Origin: Pirellula sp.
GTDB taxonomy: Bacteria > Planctomycetota > Planctomycetia > Pirellulales > Pirellulaceae
Assembly (NCBI GenBank): GCA_021300155.1
Contig: JAJTID010000004.1
Location: 1-64,000, forward strand
Direction of reading: 5' to 3'
Length of the DNA stretch: 64,000 bases
The first letter of the stretch is position 1. Each line of letters starts with the position of its first letter. The translations under genes and the position numbers were made by a program. Positions 53,811-63,368 of the stretch are shown one piece after another. A model generated the notes under the pieces. It made no database searches, had not been told where the DNA came from, and saw only the letters and a program-made list of their open reading frames with translations.

Positions 53811-54102
53811 CGTGGTTCCTAACGTCTCTGTTCTCGCGGCAACACACTTAACGTCAGTATAACATGCAACCCAGCACCGCGAAGCGAGTTACTCCTGAAG
53901 TGTTCGCAATTGGTGCTCCCAGGAATAGGGGGAGCGAGCGATTTCCAAGGAAATTGTGGCCTGCTCGACAGGGGAACCCATCTGTGAATCGACAACGCTT
54001 GGTAGTGATGGAATCAATGGTTAAGATAGTATCGATTGTTCGGATGTTTCTGGCCTGCCAAAAGGACTCTTTGACTTGACTGACTCGAGCGGGGCAAACC
54101 AT

Positions 54103-54861
54103 ATGCAGGAGGAACCCTGCGATGCGTTCCATCGTGTGCCGGCAGCCATCCCCGTCGGGAGCATCTTGAGTAACGAACACCCCTGTTCGTACTTGCCCGT
54201 GAGGACGGCAAATTTGCCCCTCATTTTGCCAGCAAACGTGCTCTCCCTCACGGCAATGGATGCGGCGCTGGCGTCAGGAATGCGCCGTGCCGGTCTTTTT
54301 CTTTACTACACGCAGTGTCAGGGCTGCGACGCTTGCGAGCCTACGCGATTCGACGTTCAGCAGTTCCGATGGACCGAGTCTTGGAAACGCGTTCTAAAGC
54401 GTGGCGACCGGCAGTTGCAATTGGCGATCGCCCCCACGTCGATGACAGAGGAAAAGCTGGCTCTTTTCAATAGGCATCGCATGGAACGAGGACTGAATTC
54501 CGATGAATCGAACTACCAGCGGGAGGACTACGAGAACTTCTTAGTGGAAACCAGTTGCCAGTTTACGATGGAGCTTCAATTTCGCAGTGCCGAGAATTTG
54601 ATCGCGGTGTCGATTATCGACTGCGGACAAAATTCTGTTTCTGCCGTTTATACCTATTTTGACCCAGACTACTCAAAACTCTCTCTAGGAACCTACGCCA
54701 TCTTGAAGCAAATTGAGTTCTGTCTTCAAACGAGGCGACGTTTCGTTTACTTGGGTATGTATGTCAAAGATAACCGCCATTTAAGTTACAAGGCGAGGTT
54801 TCTTCCCCAGCAACGTTGGATCGAAGGGAATTGGGTCGATATTGACAACAATTCCCCCTAG
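54103..54861 (+). CDS. bpt: Arginyl/leucyl-tRNA-protein transferase (Ate/Bpt)
   Basis: The enzyme adds leucine or arginine to the N-terminus of proteins, marking them for ClpS-ClpAP or ClpXP degradation in the bacterial N-end-rule pathway. The N-terminal Ate domain shows CSYLPVRTANLPL and YYTQCQGCDACEPTRFD (cysteine cluster). GTYAILKQIEFC and LGMYVKDNRHLSYKARF are C-terminal signatures. The start at 54103 has GGAGG just downstream rather than upstream, so 54076 remains possible. It begins a plus-strand cluster with a kinase and a methyltransferase. Confidence 0.85.
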   Translation: MQEEPCDAFHRVPAAIPVGSILSNEHPCSYLPVRTANLPLILPANVLSLTAMDAALASGMRRAGLFLYYTQCQGCDACEPTRFDVQQFRWTESWKRVLKRGDRQLQLAIAPTSMTEEKLALFNRHRMERGLNSDESNYQREDYENFLVETSCQFTMELQFRSAENLIAVSIIDCGQNSVSAVYTYFDPDYSKLSLGTYAILKQIEFCLQTRRRFVYLGMYVKDNRHLSYKARFLPQQRWIEGNWVDIDNNSP

Positions 54862-54948
54862 CCTCCCGGCGTCAAAATTCGCCATTCGGCAAGCCTGAGT
54901 TATACTGAGCAATGTCTCGATCGTCCTACTCTCTCCTCAGATCTTCGC

Positions 54949-55842
54949 ATGGGTTTCTTCGACAAACTATTCCAAAAGAAAGAGGAAGGTATCGAGTCTA
55001 CGAAGAAGGTGGACGTAGAAGCTCGCTTTGAACGATTACGATCCGCAGTCTCCGGAACAATGAGTAACTTTTTCGTTGCCAAGGATCGACACAACGACAA
55101 CAGAATCGTCGGTGTAAAGCTGTGTGACGTCGAAAAGGTGGAATTCTTCGAGAGCAGGTTCAAAGGGCTCAATAAACCACAAGAAGGTTGGATCAGTGCA
55201 CAAATGATCCATCCCAACATCGCCAAAACGCTGGAGTTCGGTACCACGACCAAAGGCCAGCCCTATATCGTCATGGAGTTTGTCGATGGACCGGGACTTC
55301 AAGTACTTGTACTGGAACGTGAGGAAGAAAAGCTTCGAGGCAAACGTCTCAGCCTCATCACACAAATGGCAGAAGCGCTCAACTACGTGCATCGCAAAGA
55401 GTTTATTCACCGAGATATCTGCCCACGCAACTACATCTGCTCGATGGACCTAAAAACTATCAAGCTGATTGACTTCGGATTGACGTTACCGGCCACTCGC
55501 CCATTTATGTTACCGGGCAATCGCACGGGTACGCCGCTCTACATGGCACCTGAAATCGTGCGCCGTCGTTCGACAGACCAGCGTGTCGATATCTTTTCGT
55601 TCGGCGTGACGTGTTACCACATGATAACCTTTGAGTTACCGTGGAATACCACAGATACAACCGGAAAAGCTGCGCTCCAACACGACACCGCACCGCCTGT
55701 AGAAATTCTAGAACTACGACCAGACCTGGACAAGACGCTGGCCAACGCCATCATGTCCGCGATCAAGGCAAATGTAGACCAACGCACTCCAGATATGGAG
55801 ACATTTCTTCGACAACTGAGACAAGTGAAAACGTCACCTTGA
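54949..55842 (+). CDS. Serine/threonine protein kinase, degenerate glycine loop
   Basis: A compact cytoplasmic kinase of 297 residues without membrane segments. The catalytic lysine is K57 (GVKLCD), the HRD motif is 154-156 (HRDICPRN161), DFG is at 175-177 and APE at 200-202. The usual GxGxxG loop is replaced by SAVSGTMSN, with a single glycine, so ATP binding may be unusual. The short charged N-terminus (FFDKLFQKKEEGIESTKKVD) has no known domain. The stop overlaps the next gene's TTG start (TTGA, 55839-55842), which suggests coupled expression. Confidence 0.8.
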   Translation: MGFFDKLFQKKEEGIESTKKVDVEARFERLRSAVSGTMSNFFVAKDRHNDNRIVGVKLCDVEKVEFFESRFKGLNKPQEGWISAQMIHPNIAKTLEFGTTTKGQPYIVMEFVDGPGLQVLVLEREEEKLRGKRLSLITQMAEALNYVHRKEFIHRDICPRNYICSMDLKTIKLIDFGLTLPATRPFMLPGNRTGTPLYMAPEIVRRRSTDQRVDIFSFGVTCYHMITFELPWNTTDTTGKAALQHDTAPPVEILELRPDLDKTLANAIMSAIKANVDQRTPDMETFLRQLRQVKTSP

Positions 55843-56651
55843 TCGACGATGCTTTGTCAGCCGAGCGAATCAATCGCGAAGCTTATGACCGTATGGCAAA
55901 ACAAGGCCATGTTCTTGCTACGCCCGTGAAAATGGAGGAATTAGAGAAGCCGCTTGAGGTCGTCGACGGACGTGGTTGGCTCGGTGGTGATATTCGTGGC
56001 TGGAACGTTCTCTGCCTAGCGGCTGGCGGAGGACGACATAGTGCTCTCTACTCGGCAGCCGGTGCCAAGGTGACCGTCGTGGATATCAGCCCAGGAATGT
56101 TGGAACTCGATCGTGTCGTTTGCCATCGTTACAAATTCGATGTGCGATTGTTCCAAGCATCGATGGTCGCGATTCCCATGCTCCATGAGGGTGAATTCGA
56201 TTTAGTGATTCATCCTGTGAGCTCCTGTTACATCGCGGACCTACAACCCATGTTTGCCGAAGTGGCACGCGTGCTTCGTCCCGGGGGGCTCTATATCTCT
56301 CAGCACAAAAACCCGACGAACCTACAGGCCTCCTTGTTTACCGAGCGTGGAAAGTATTGGATAGAATCGGAGATTGGAGCCGTCGCTAGACCGGTTCCTG
56401 CAGGCGAAACTAGCCCTCTTCGCGAACCGAATGCCCGCGAGTTTGCTCATTCACTCGAAACCATCTTGGGTGGCATTTGCCGTGCAGGCATGACGATCGA
56501 AGACTTCTCAGAGCCTGAACATGCCAAAGCGGATTCTCCACTGGACTCGGCAAGTCATCGCGCTAAATTCATCCCGCCGTATATCCGAATCAAGGCTCGC
56601 CGTACGCCAAATCAAGCTCGACAAAGTTCATCTCTGATCCTGCCAAAGTAG
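55839..56651 (+). CDS. Class I SAM-dependent methyltransferase
   Basis: The TTG at 55839 starts MIDDALSAERINREAYDRMAKQG and overlaps the kinase stop. The next ATG in frame is at 55893 (MAKQGHVLA). WNVLCLAAGGGRHSALYSAAGAKVTVVDIS is the nucleotide-binding glycine loop, and LRPGGLYISQHK follows the motif IV region. The length is about 270 residues. The substrate is unknown; the context with a kinase and an N-end-rule transferase offers no firm clue. The start is the main uncertainty. Confidence 0.8.
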   Translation: MIDDALSAERINREAYDRMAKQGHVLATPVKMEELEKPLEVVDGRGWLGGDIRGWNVLCLAAGGGRHSALYSAAGAKVTVVDISPGMLELDRVVCHRYKFDVRLFQASMVAIPMLHEGEFDLVIHPVSSCYIADLQPMFAEVARVLRPGGLYISQHKNPTNLQASLFTERGKYWIESEIGAVARPVPAGETSPLREPNAREFAHSLETILGGICRAGMTIEDFSEPEHAKADSPLDSASHRAKFIPPYIRIKARRTPNQARQSSSLILPK

Positions 56652-56815
56652 CTACAATCTTAAAACCTGTTTACCCTATACCTTCTCCTGCAATCGCTTT
56701 CTCCTCAACCTTTACGAGAATGGCGAATGCGAAATGCAGCCTCGTTATCATGCACTACATCCGAATGCAATCCGCTTGCGACACATTCTCAACCCACGAT
56801 CGGCGAATTTATCGG

Positions 56816-57727
56816 ATGTTGGTACTGTTTCTAACATGGACGTTCGCTTCTTTCGCGTTCGCCAGTTACACGCTAGCTCAACAGCCAAATCCCCAGGATG
56901 CATTTCAAGAGTTTTTCGATAAGCTTGCAAATCAATCGAATACATTCATGCCGGGTTTTCTTGGAGAGTTATCGGAAGAACAACTGAAGAAGCTAGCAGA
57001 AATCGAGATCGCCAAATCCGCAGAAGACACGTTTGGCGACCGGGTCTTGAAGGGATTTTTGGATCACTGCAAAGAGAAGAAAATCAAAGTTTTGCAAAAC
57101 GGTAAGGAGGTTTCCTATCTCCAGTCGCTTTGCAGTGCCGTGAAACCACTCATGAAGAATGCGCAGAGATACACTACGTTCGATTTGATTCTCGTCGAAA
57201 GCGAAGCTACCGATGCTTACTCCATTCCCGGTGGCCGTATTGTGGTTACGCGTGGCTTGCTCGAGACCGTTGGAACGGAGGCCGCGTTGGTGGGTGTGAT
57301 GGCACACGAACTCTCGCACTTGGATCGAGGCCATCAATTGTTGACTCTGAAGCAAATGAAAATGCTCAACCAATCTTTTGACGTGCGAAATCCAGTCGAA
57401 TCCATGGCGATCGCGTTCAAACCTTTCCGCCCAGAATTCGAGACACAAGCAGACAGCGATGCCGTTCGTTGGATGATGGAGCTACAATATGAGCCTAAAG
57501 AACTTGCACGCTTACTTCAGTCCTGGGACCAACGTCAAGAAAAGCAAGCACCTTGGATGAATTTTGTACCGGGGTTTGTAAAGTCTCATCCTGACGCTAG
57601 CAAGCGATCACGGCGTGTTTTGGAGCAATCCAACGAACTTCGCATATTGTGGCCCAACGCTACTTACACGGGCGCCAAAAACCTAGAACAGCGAATCCCT
57701 GCCAATAAGCGACGTTTTCCGCGATAG
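56816..57727 (+). CDS. Exported M48-family metalloprotease
   Basis: A zinc peptidase with a signal peptide or anchor (MLVLFLTWTFASFAFASYTLAQ). The HEXXH motif is HELSH at 164-168, and the glutamate of the third ligand lies in the EFETQADSDAVRWM segment. TTFDLILVESEATDAYSIPGG precedes the zinc site. It is likely secreted or membrane-anchored and acts on proteins in the envelope. The start at 56816 begins the signal peptide; upstream ATGs at 56720, 56750 and 56765 are less convincing. Confidence 0.82.
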   Translation: MLVLFLTWTFASFAFASYTLAQQPNPQDAFQEFFDKLANQSNTFMPGFLGELSEEQLKKLAEIEIAKSAEDTFGDRVLKGFLDHCKEKKIKVLQNGKEVSYLQSLCSAVKPLMKNAQRYTTFDLILVESEATDAYSIPGGRIVVTRGLLETVGTEAALVGVMAHELSHLDRGHQLLTLKQMKMLNQSFDVRNPVESMAIAFKPFRPEFETQADSDAVRWMMELQYEPKELARLLQSWDQRQEKQAPWMNFVPGFVKSHPDASKRSRRVLEQSNELRILWPNATYTGAKNLEQRIPANKRRFPR

Positions 57728-57746
57728 CACTCGTCAACAACGCTGC

Positions 57747-59597
57747 TCAATGAAAATCGTCTTTGTTGATGCTGTAGGTTTCTAGTTTCCGATAGAGCGT
57801 TGCGCGTGAGACCCCAAGCAGCTCGGCCGCTTCCGGGATATTGCCGCGCGTTCGTTTCAAGGCTTCATGAATGAGTCGTTTTTCCCATTGCTCTACGTTG
57901 AGCGTATCAAAAATCTCTGGTTTAGACTCATGCAGACTCAATTCGCTCGGTTGGATTTCATCTGTAGTTGCCAGAACTACCGCGCTATCAATCACATTTC
58001 GCAATTGACGAACGTTACCCGGCCAGCCATAAGAAAGCATGCGATTTCTGGCCGCTGGGCTTAGAACAATGCCGGGTCTACCATGTTGTATGCCGAAATG
58101 CTCAAGAAAATGATTGATCAATAACTCGATATCTTCGGCTCGATGACGGAGCGGTGGGACTTTCAACTCGAAAACACTCAATCGATAGTAGAGGTCCTCG
58201 CGGAATCGTTTGTCGGCCACGAACTCGCTCAAGTCGCGATTGGTGGCCGCTAGGACTCGCACATCGACACGTACTTCTTTGCGGCCACCCACGGGCAAAA
58301 ATGGATGCCCCTCTAGAATACGCAATAACTTTGCTTGCCCTTCCAGTGTTAACTCACCGATTTCATCTAGAAACAGAGTCCCACCATGCGCCTGTTCGAA
58401 CCAACCGATGTGCTCCTTATCGGCACCCGTAAATGAACCCTTTGCATGGCCAAAGAGTTGACTCTCCATGAGTTCCGAAGGTATTGCTGCACAGTTGACA
58501 CTCAACATTTGTCGGTCGGACCGTAAGCTCGCTTTGTGGATCGCGCGGGCAACAAGCTCTTTGCCTGAGCCGCTTTCTCCCCGAATCAAGATACAACCGG
58601 TTGCCCCAGCCACACGGACGATTTTCGCCTTCAACTCCCGCATGGGTTGACTATTGCCGAGCAATTCATCAAAGTCGGCATTCTTATTCTGAAGTCGTCC
58701 ATGATTGATACGTAATGCTGATTCATTTTGTGCTCGCACCAAAGAAGGTGCGAGAAAGCTTGCGGCTGCTATAGCAAAATGAAACGCATGTTTGTCAAAG
58801 ACTTCTTTTTCGCGGTAAAGATGAATGACACCAATCAGCTTGCTCTCGTGAAACAACGGAATACAAATGGCGTCCGCATAATGTCGCAACGGTCCATCAG
58901 CAACATTACGTATCTCATTCTTGACCCATACGGCTGTCGCTTGTTTGCACACCATATCGGTCAGTCGCCCACTAAGCGTGATGCGATTGTTTGTTTCTAC
59001 CTGGCTGCGTCTTTGATCAATCAGTTCTCCATCTTTGTCCGCCAAAAGGAATGCAACCAAGGTCGCTTGCGTTCGCACGCGGAGTACATCCGTTGCAAGC
59101 TCGATGACTTGCTCAGGCGTGACCAAAGAAATACAACGGATCGAAAGTTGATGTAGATCGGATAGATCCTCCGTTCGGTTCGCCTTCCTCAGCAACATAA
59201 AGGCGGACATACCAGAGGCGACGCCATCGGTGATGACTCCTGATTGCGATTCACGAAAATCATGAGACAAATTGATACGCTCGACGGTTAGGTCTTCGCT
59301 TATCGTGTCATCAAAAAACTCGAGCTCTGTATTTCCAATGCGAATCTTCGATCCATGATAAAGAGTCGCTCGATCAATCTTGGACCCATTCAGCAAAGTT
59401 CCATTGCGAGACTGCATGTCTTCGACATGCCACTGCGATGCCCGGTGGTAAATACGGACATGCACGCGAGAGGCCAAGGGGTCCTGAAGTTGGATTTGGC
59501 ACTCCAAACCTCGCCCCATCGACGTATCTCGATCCTTGCTCAGTGGATACTTTGTGTCGAGGTCTTTGCCTCGTGTAACAATGAAGTAAGTTGACAT
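57747..59597 (-). CDS. FHA-GAF-sigma-54 transcriptional activator
   Basis: This 616-residue multi-domain activator begins with an FHA domain (residues about 24-95; GRG at 28-30, SRVH at 43-46 and NG at 65-66), which binds phosphothreonine peptides. A GAF-like sensory domain follows at roughly 150-290. The AAA+ domain has GESGSGKE and a GSFTGA loop in place of the more common GAFTGA, then GTLFLDEIGE. A Fis-type HTH lies at the end (RGNIPEAAELLGVSRATLYRK). The FHA domain suggests regulation by a Ser/Thr kinase. It lies on the strand opposite to the flanking genes. Confidence 0.88.
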   Translation of the reverse strand: MSTYFIVTRGKDLDTKYPLSKDRDTSMGRGLECQIQLQDPLASRVHVRIYHRASQWHVEDMQSRNGTLLNGSKIDRATLYHGSKIRIGNTELEFFDDTISEDLTVERINLSHDFRESQSGVITDGVASGMSAFMLLRKANRTEDLSDLHQLSIRCISLVTPEQVIELATDVLRVRTQATLVAFLLADKDGELIDQRRSQVETNNRITLSGRLTDMVCKQATAVWVKNEIRNVADGPLRHYADAICIPLFHESKLIGVIHLYREKEVFDKHAFHFAIAAASFLAPSLVRAQNESALRINHGRLQNKNADFDELLGNSQPMRELKAKIVRVAGATGCILIRGESGSGKELVARAIHKASLRSDRQMLSVNCAAIPSELMESQLFGHAKGSFTGADKEHIGWFEQAHGGTLFLDEIGELTLEGQAKLLRILEGHPFLPVGGRKEVRVDVRVLAATNRDLSEFVADKRFREDLYYRLSVFELKVPPLRHRAEDIELLINHFLEHFGIQHGRPGIVLSPAARNRMLSYGWPGNVRQLRNVIDSAVVLATTDEIQPSELSLHESKPEIFDTLNVEQWEKRLIHEALKRTRGNIPEAAELLGVSRATLYRKLETYSINKDDFH

Positions 59598-59747
59598 AGA
59601 CGTGTGTGTGTGAATCGGACTGCAACATTATGATCGAACGTCTCATTTTGCGACAGTCTATTCCTGCAATTCCCATGCAATTCGGTTTTGCTATGCTACT
59701 GGCGCATTGCCGATCTCGTTGTTCTAGAAAAGGTACGAATTTTCAGG

Positions 59748-60353
59748 ATGAGGCCGAAATTTTTCTATTTTGATTTAGGAAATGTACTGTTGTTTTTTGA
59801 CCACGACTTGGCGTTTCGTCGCATGGCGAGAATTGCCGACGTTTCTGCGAAACAGATGCGACAAGCCGTGATGGATACAGAGCTTCAGATCCATTACGAA
59901 ACAGGGCATATCAGCGGGATCGAATTCATCGATCGCATTGGCGAGCATCTTGGACGCACACTCGATCATTCCTCCATGCTCCAAGCAGCGGCCGATATGT
60001 TCATTGCCAATACACATATCCTTCCGGTCTTAGAGCTAGTCCGCTCGATGAAGATCCCCATGGGGCTGCTCTCAAACACTTGCGAGGCGCACTGGAACTG
60101 GATTCTCGAGATGCGATACCCGCAAGTGATCGACTGGTTCTCACCCGTCATCCTGTCGTACGAAGCAAAAAGCATGAAACCGGATCATGGAATCTATGAG
60201 ATTGCAGAACAACAGTCCGGCTATGGCCCAAACGAATTGTTCTTTACGGATGATCGTGAAGATAACGTTGCCGCTGCATGCGCTCGAGGCTGGCAAGCGG
60301 AAGTCTTCATCAATGCAGATCGATTGATGAAGACGATCAATAGCTGGGGCTAG
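59748..60353 (+). CDS. HAD-superfamily phosphatase (YihX/DLGNVL type)
   Basis: The nucleophile aspartate is in YFDLGNVLLFF, with Gly in the second Asp position as in the YihX/DLGNVL group; SNTCEAHWNW is motif II and FFTDDREDNVAAACARGW motif IV. The length is about 201 residues. It dephosphorylates small phosphorylated metabolites in the family. The start at 59748 begins at the conserved motif; the frame is open from 59688. Confidence 0.8.
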   Translation: MRPKFFYFDLGNVLLFFDHDLAFRRMARIADVSAKQMRQAVMDTELQIHYETGHISGIEFIDRIGEHLGRTLDHSSMLQAAADMFIANTHILPVLELVRSMKIPMGLLSNTCEAHWNWILEMRYPQVIDWFSPVILSYEAKSMKPDHGIYEIAEQQSGYGPNELFFTDDREDNVAAACARGWQAEVFINADRLMKTINSWG

Positions 60354-60452
60354 CGAGGGAATGCTGAACAACGAAACCAACAAAGGAGTAATGAGTAATG
60401 GAGAAGTGAAAATGCAGAATGGAATGCAACCAATCAAATCCGCATTTGTCGT

Positions 60453-61913
60453 TTATGGATTTCTCATTGCATTCAATGTTGATTGATGGAAAAGCTCTAG
60501 CACTTTGGAAACGATCTTTACCGATGCTTCCTTCTCGACTTTGTTGGTGCCAAGCCACGTTTCATAGCCGCCTAGCTCGTGCTGCGATGGTGTTGGCAAA
60601 TAGCCATACGAACCATTGGCCAATTCAATGGTAAAGGTTGACTTGAACGGGCTCTTTTCTTTGATTTCGAGCCCGATCTCCGTGAAGACTTCAAAGGGAA
60701 TGGCCGCGATTCCTAGGCTACCGATTCGAAAAGTCTGAATCACAACATTTACATCCTCTGGCGATTCCGCCAATTGAAGCACTCGCTCAGCGTAGGTTCG
60801 TTCATGGACGTGATAAGGCTTCTCGTCTTTTGGCTTCGTAAGAACTTGATTCACGTAGGCTAGCAACGCCGTATCGGGTTTACGAATCTTTAACGTCAGT
60901 TCTTCCGTCTTAGCCGCGAGCGTCATTGTCTCCTTATAGGAAACGTCTTTCATGGATGCATGCACGCGAGTAGCAATCAACTCACCTACTTCCTGCATCT
61001 TTTGAAAGGACTCATAACGTTTGCCGCGATTCTGAAAGTTGATGTTGTTCACATCGCCACTCGTGCCATTCGATAGAATTCCAACAAAGGGTTTCTCCGA
61101 ATCGTTTACGTCGAGAAGCTTGGCAAGATGATTGGCAAAGACCGCAAAGTAATCGGCTGATATCGTCCGTCCAGGCACACCGCCAACGTAATGCAATGAG
61201 TAATTGGCGAGAACCGCGATAGGTCGTCCATCGGTCGACTGAACCGAAACAAACGAGACTTGTGGATCGATCGGTCCGGCAGGGCGTATCAAACCGCTCG
61301 CACCCGGGTTCATCCTCACTTGGTCTACTCCGCCAAACGGATTGCGACGATCCGCTTCCTCTACAACATACCAACGGCGATTGAACAACTGTGTTGGTTC
61401 TTGAACGGAGCCCCAGCCAATCTTTGCTGGCTCCAACCGTTTGTTGGCGATACGTACGCAATCGACGATTCGGCTGACCAGAAAGCGTTGATACTCATTG
61501 AGATTTGGTGCATGCACCATCGAATTAGCGCTTCGTGCGGATGTTGCGGAGTGGGTATGCGTGGCTGCCATCAATTGGTTCGCCATCGGAATTCCTGTCG
61601 ACTCTTCAATCTGCTTCTTTGCCGCATCGTACACTTCGCGAGGTATTCCCACATTGTCGCAAAGTACAAATACTAACTTGGTTTTGCCATCATCGAGAAC
61701 GATAGACTTCGCATGCAATTCATCGTGCACTTCGTCGGCAGGTAGCGGAGTAAAGCCGCCTACGATGAGTTCACCAAGCGGTGGCGTGATGTTGCTTGTT
61801 GCAGCTCCCGCTCGTAGCTTAACCGCAGATTGTGCGAACAACTCGGTCGGTAGAGAAAGCGAAAACGACAAAAGAACCAAGCTCCATAGCATCAAGGGGA
61901 GTGCATGTTTCAT
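60453..61913 (-). CDS. Neutral/alkaline non-lysosomal ceramidase-like protein
   Basis: The signal peptide is MKHALPLMLWSLVLLSFSLSL...ELFAQ. The N-terminal ceramidase domain shows RAGAATSNITPPLGELIVGGF, ATHTHSATSARS (zinc site) and GILSNGTSGDVNNINFQNRG. It hydrolyses ceramides or other amide-linked lipids outside the cytoplasm in the family; the real substrate in planctomycetes is not known. It is the only lipid-type hydrolase seen in the window. Confidence 0.85.
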   Translation of the reverse strand: MKHALPLMLWSLVLLSFSLSLPTELFAQSAVKLRAGAATSNITPPLGELIVGGFTPLPADEVHDELHAKSIVLDDGKTKLVFVLCDNVGIPREVYDAAKKQIEESTGIPMANQLMAATHTHSATSARSANSMVHAPNLNEYQRFLVSRIVDCVRIANKRLEPAKIGWGSVQEPTQLFNRRWYVVEEADRRNPFGGVDQVRMNPGASGLIRPAGPIDPQVSFVSVQSTDGRPIAVLANYSLHYVGGVPGRTISADYFAVFANHLAKLLDVNDSEKPFVGILSNGTSGDVNNINFQNRGKRYESFQKMQEVGELIATRVHASMKDVSYKETMTLAAKTEELTLKIRKPDTALLAYVNQVLTKPKDEKPYHVHERTYAERVLQLAESPEDVNVVIQTFRIGSLGIAAIPFEVFTEIGLEIKEKSPFKSTFTIELANGSYGYLPTPSQHELGGYETWLGTNKVEKEASVKIVSKVLELFHQSTLNAMRNP

Positions 61914-62152
61914 AAAAGATCCGAGGCAAAATCGAGGGGTGGGAAATCGGCGGGTTGATTGCGAGGAACGAAAACAAAAGAAAACAGTCTAGCAATTACG
62001 ACAGGACTGCACCGCAGAATCATGTTTTTTTATTCGCTCATCCAGGCATTGGGCAATATTCCTGAGACTTCATGCTCGGACTGGCGGGAATAAGACTATC
62101 ATATTGGATTCGTTCTCTATGAAAGTCCTCTCCGCATCTTGCGTAAATTCCG

Positions 62153-63094
62153 TTGAGATACGTCGCTACTTTATTCCATCTCACGACATGGTTGGCAATG
62201 CTAGCCCCCGTCGTAGTTTGCTACGTGGCTATCTCACCACAGCCACCTCGTAGCAATCGGAGAATCGATTCTAGCAATAACAATTCGAGTGCCATGCAAC
62301 CAAGGGGAACTCGCAATCCTAGCTTCGGAGGAACGAGCATGGGTGGTCGAGGTTTGCCGCAAGCGAATCGTTCGAATTACCCGATGTGGAAGATCGATCC
62401 AGTATTCCCTCACGATCATTTTACTTTCGTTCGTATCGAGTACGACTCGTTCGGGCGTCGTGGCGGTTTCGGTGGTTGGAGAAATGATTTTCCGGACTGC
62501 GATTGGAACTTCTCAGCTCGGCTCCAAGAGCTGACCTCAATCATCGCAGACCCCAATGGCAGAACAATGCGATTCACCGATCCTGCATTGCTCGATTTTC
62601 CATTCGCCTTCATGACCAACGCTGGAGCTATTTCGCTAAGCGAAGATGAGAAAAATTCGCTTCGCAAGTATCTACTAAACGGCGGCTTTCTCATGGCTGA
62701 CGATTTTTGGGCGTCCGCAGAATGGAACCATCTTCGTGAAACGATGAGGGAAGTGCTTCCCGATCGAGAGCCGATCGAACTGACGTTGGACCACGAATTA
62801 TTCCACTTGGTTTACAGCTTCGAAAAACTCCCGCAAGTGCCGAGCATTCGCGCTTGGCAACGTGGCCTCACCTATGAGAGTTGGCATGGTCCTTATGAGA
62901 AGGGGGATACATCGCCTCACTTCTGGGGTTACTTTGACGACCATAAGCGACTGATGGCGGTCTTCTGTCAAAACAATGACATCGCAGACGGATGGGAGCG
63001 TGAAGGGGAAGATATTGAATACTTCCAAAACTACTCGTTAAAGTACTCTTATCCGCTCGGCATCAATATCATCGTCTATGCGATGACGCACTAA
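62153..63094 (+). CDS. DUF4159 domain protein with N-terminal signal segment
   Basis: The main frame starts at a TTG (62153) and reads a hydrophobic leader (VATLFHLTTWLAMLAPVVVCYVAI) that fits a signal peptide. The DUF4159 part includes FTFVRIEYDSFGRRGG, NGGFLMADDFWASAEWNHLRE and LDHELFHLVYSF. DUF4159 proteins are common in planctomycetes, commonly near MoxR/VWA or other exported proteins; the function is unknown. An ATG at codon 16 is an alternative start. Confidence 0.8.
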   Translation: MRYVATLFHLTTWLAMLAPVVVCYVAISPQPPRSNRRIDSSNNNSSAMQPRGTRNPSFGGTSMGGRGLPQANRSNYPMWKIDPVFPHDHFTFVRIEYDSFGRRGGFGGWRNDFPDCDWNFSARLQELTSIIADPNGRTMRFTDPALLDFPFAFMTNAGAISLSEDEKNSLRKYLLNGGFLMADDFWASAEWNHLRETMREVLPDREPIELTLDHELFHLVYSFEKLPQVPSIRAWQRGLTYESWHGPYEKGDTSPHFWGYFDDHKRLMAVFCQNNDIADGWEREGEDIEYFQNYSLKYSYPLGINIIVYAMTH

Positions 63095-63357
63095 GGGATC
63101 TTGCTAGCGCGGGTCAAATGACCATAAAGACCAGCAATGGCCAACGCGAGAAAGATCAACCCCAGTCCATACCACACCGGCGCAGGGATCCCGTGAAAAG
63201 TCAACGTGGAAAACCATTGATACGCAAACGCGCACAATCCAATGAATCCGGCATAGATCGACGTGAAAATCCCAAGAAGCAGAAATGACCATCGTCGACG
63301 CGCGGAAGACGTTGCTTCGGACTCGGTTTCCGTCGCAGAGAAATTCTCATGCAGCAT
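63091..63357 (-). CDS. Small DUF485-like membrane protein
   Basis: MLHENFSATETESEATSSARRR begins a hydrophilic leader of about 22 residues, followed by two membrane segments (SFLLLGIFTSIYAGFIGLCAFA and WYGLGLIFLALAIAGLYGHL). The pattern resembles DUF485 (YjcH-type) proteins. It starts 11 bp after the stop of the permease gene, so the two are probably co-transcribed. The ORF in this frame is open further upstream, but the extension overlaps the permease and is unlikely. Confidence 0.65.
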   Translation of the reverse strand: MLHENFSATETESEATSSARRRWSFLLLGIFTSIYAGFIGLCAFAYQWFSTLTFHGIPAPVWYGLGLIFLALAIAGLYGHLTRASKIP

Positions 63358-63368
63358 AGTGGTTCGCC

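Noticed and set aside
53864-54079. Small ORF in the gap before the arginyltransferase gene
   Set aside because: Weak start, no ribosome site and no conserved pattern; left as intergenic DNA.
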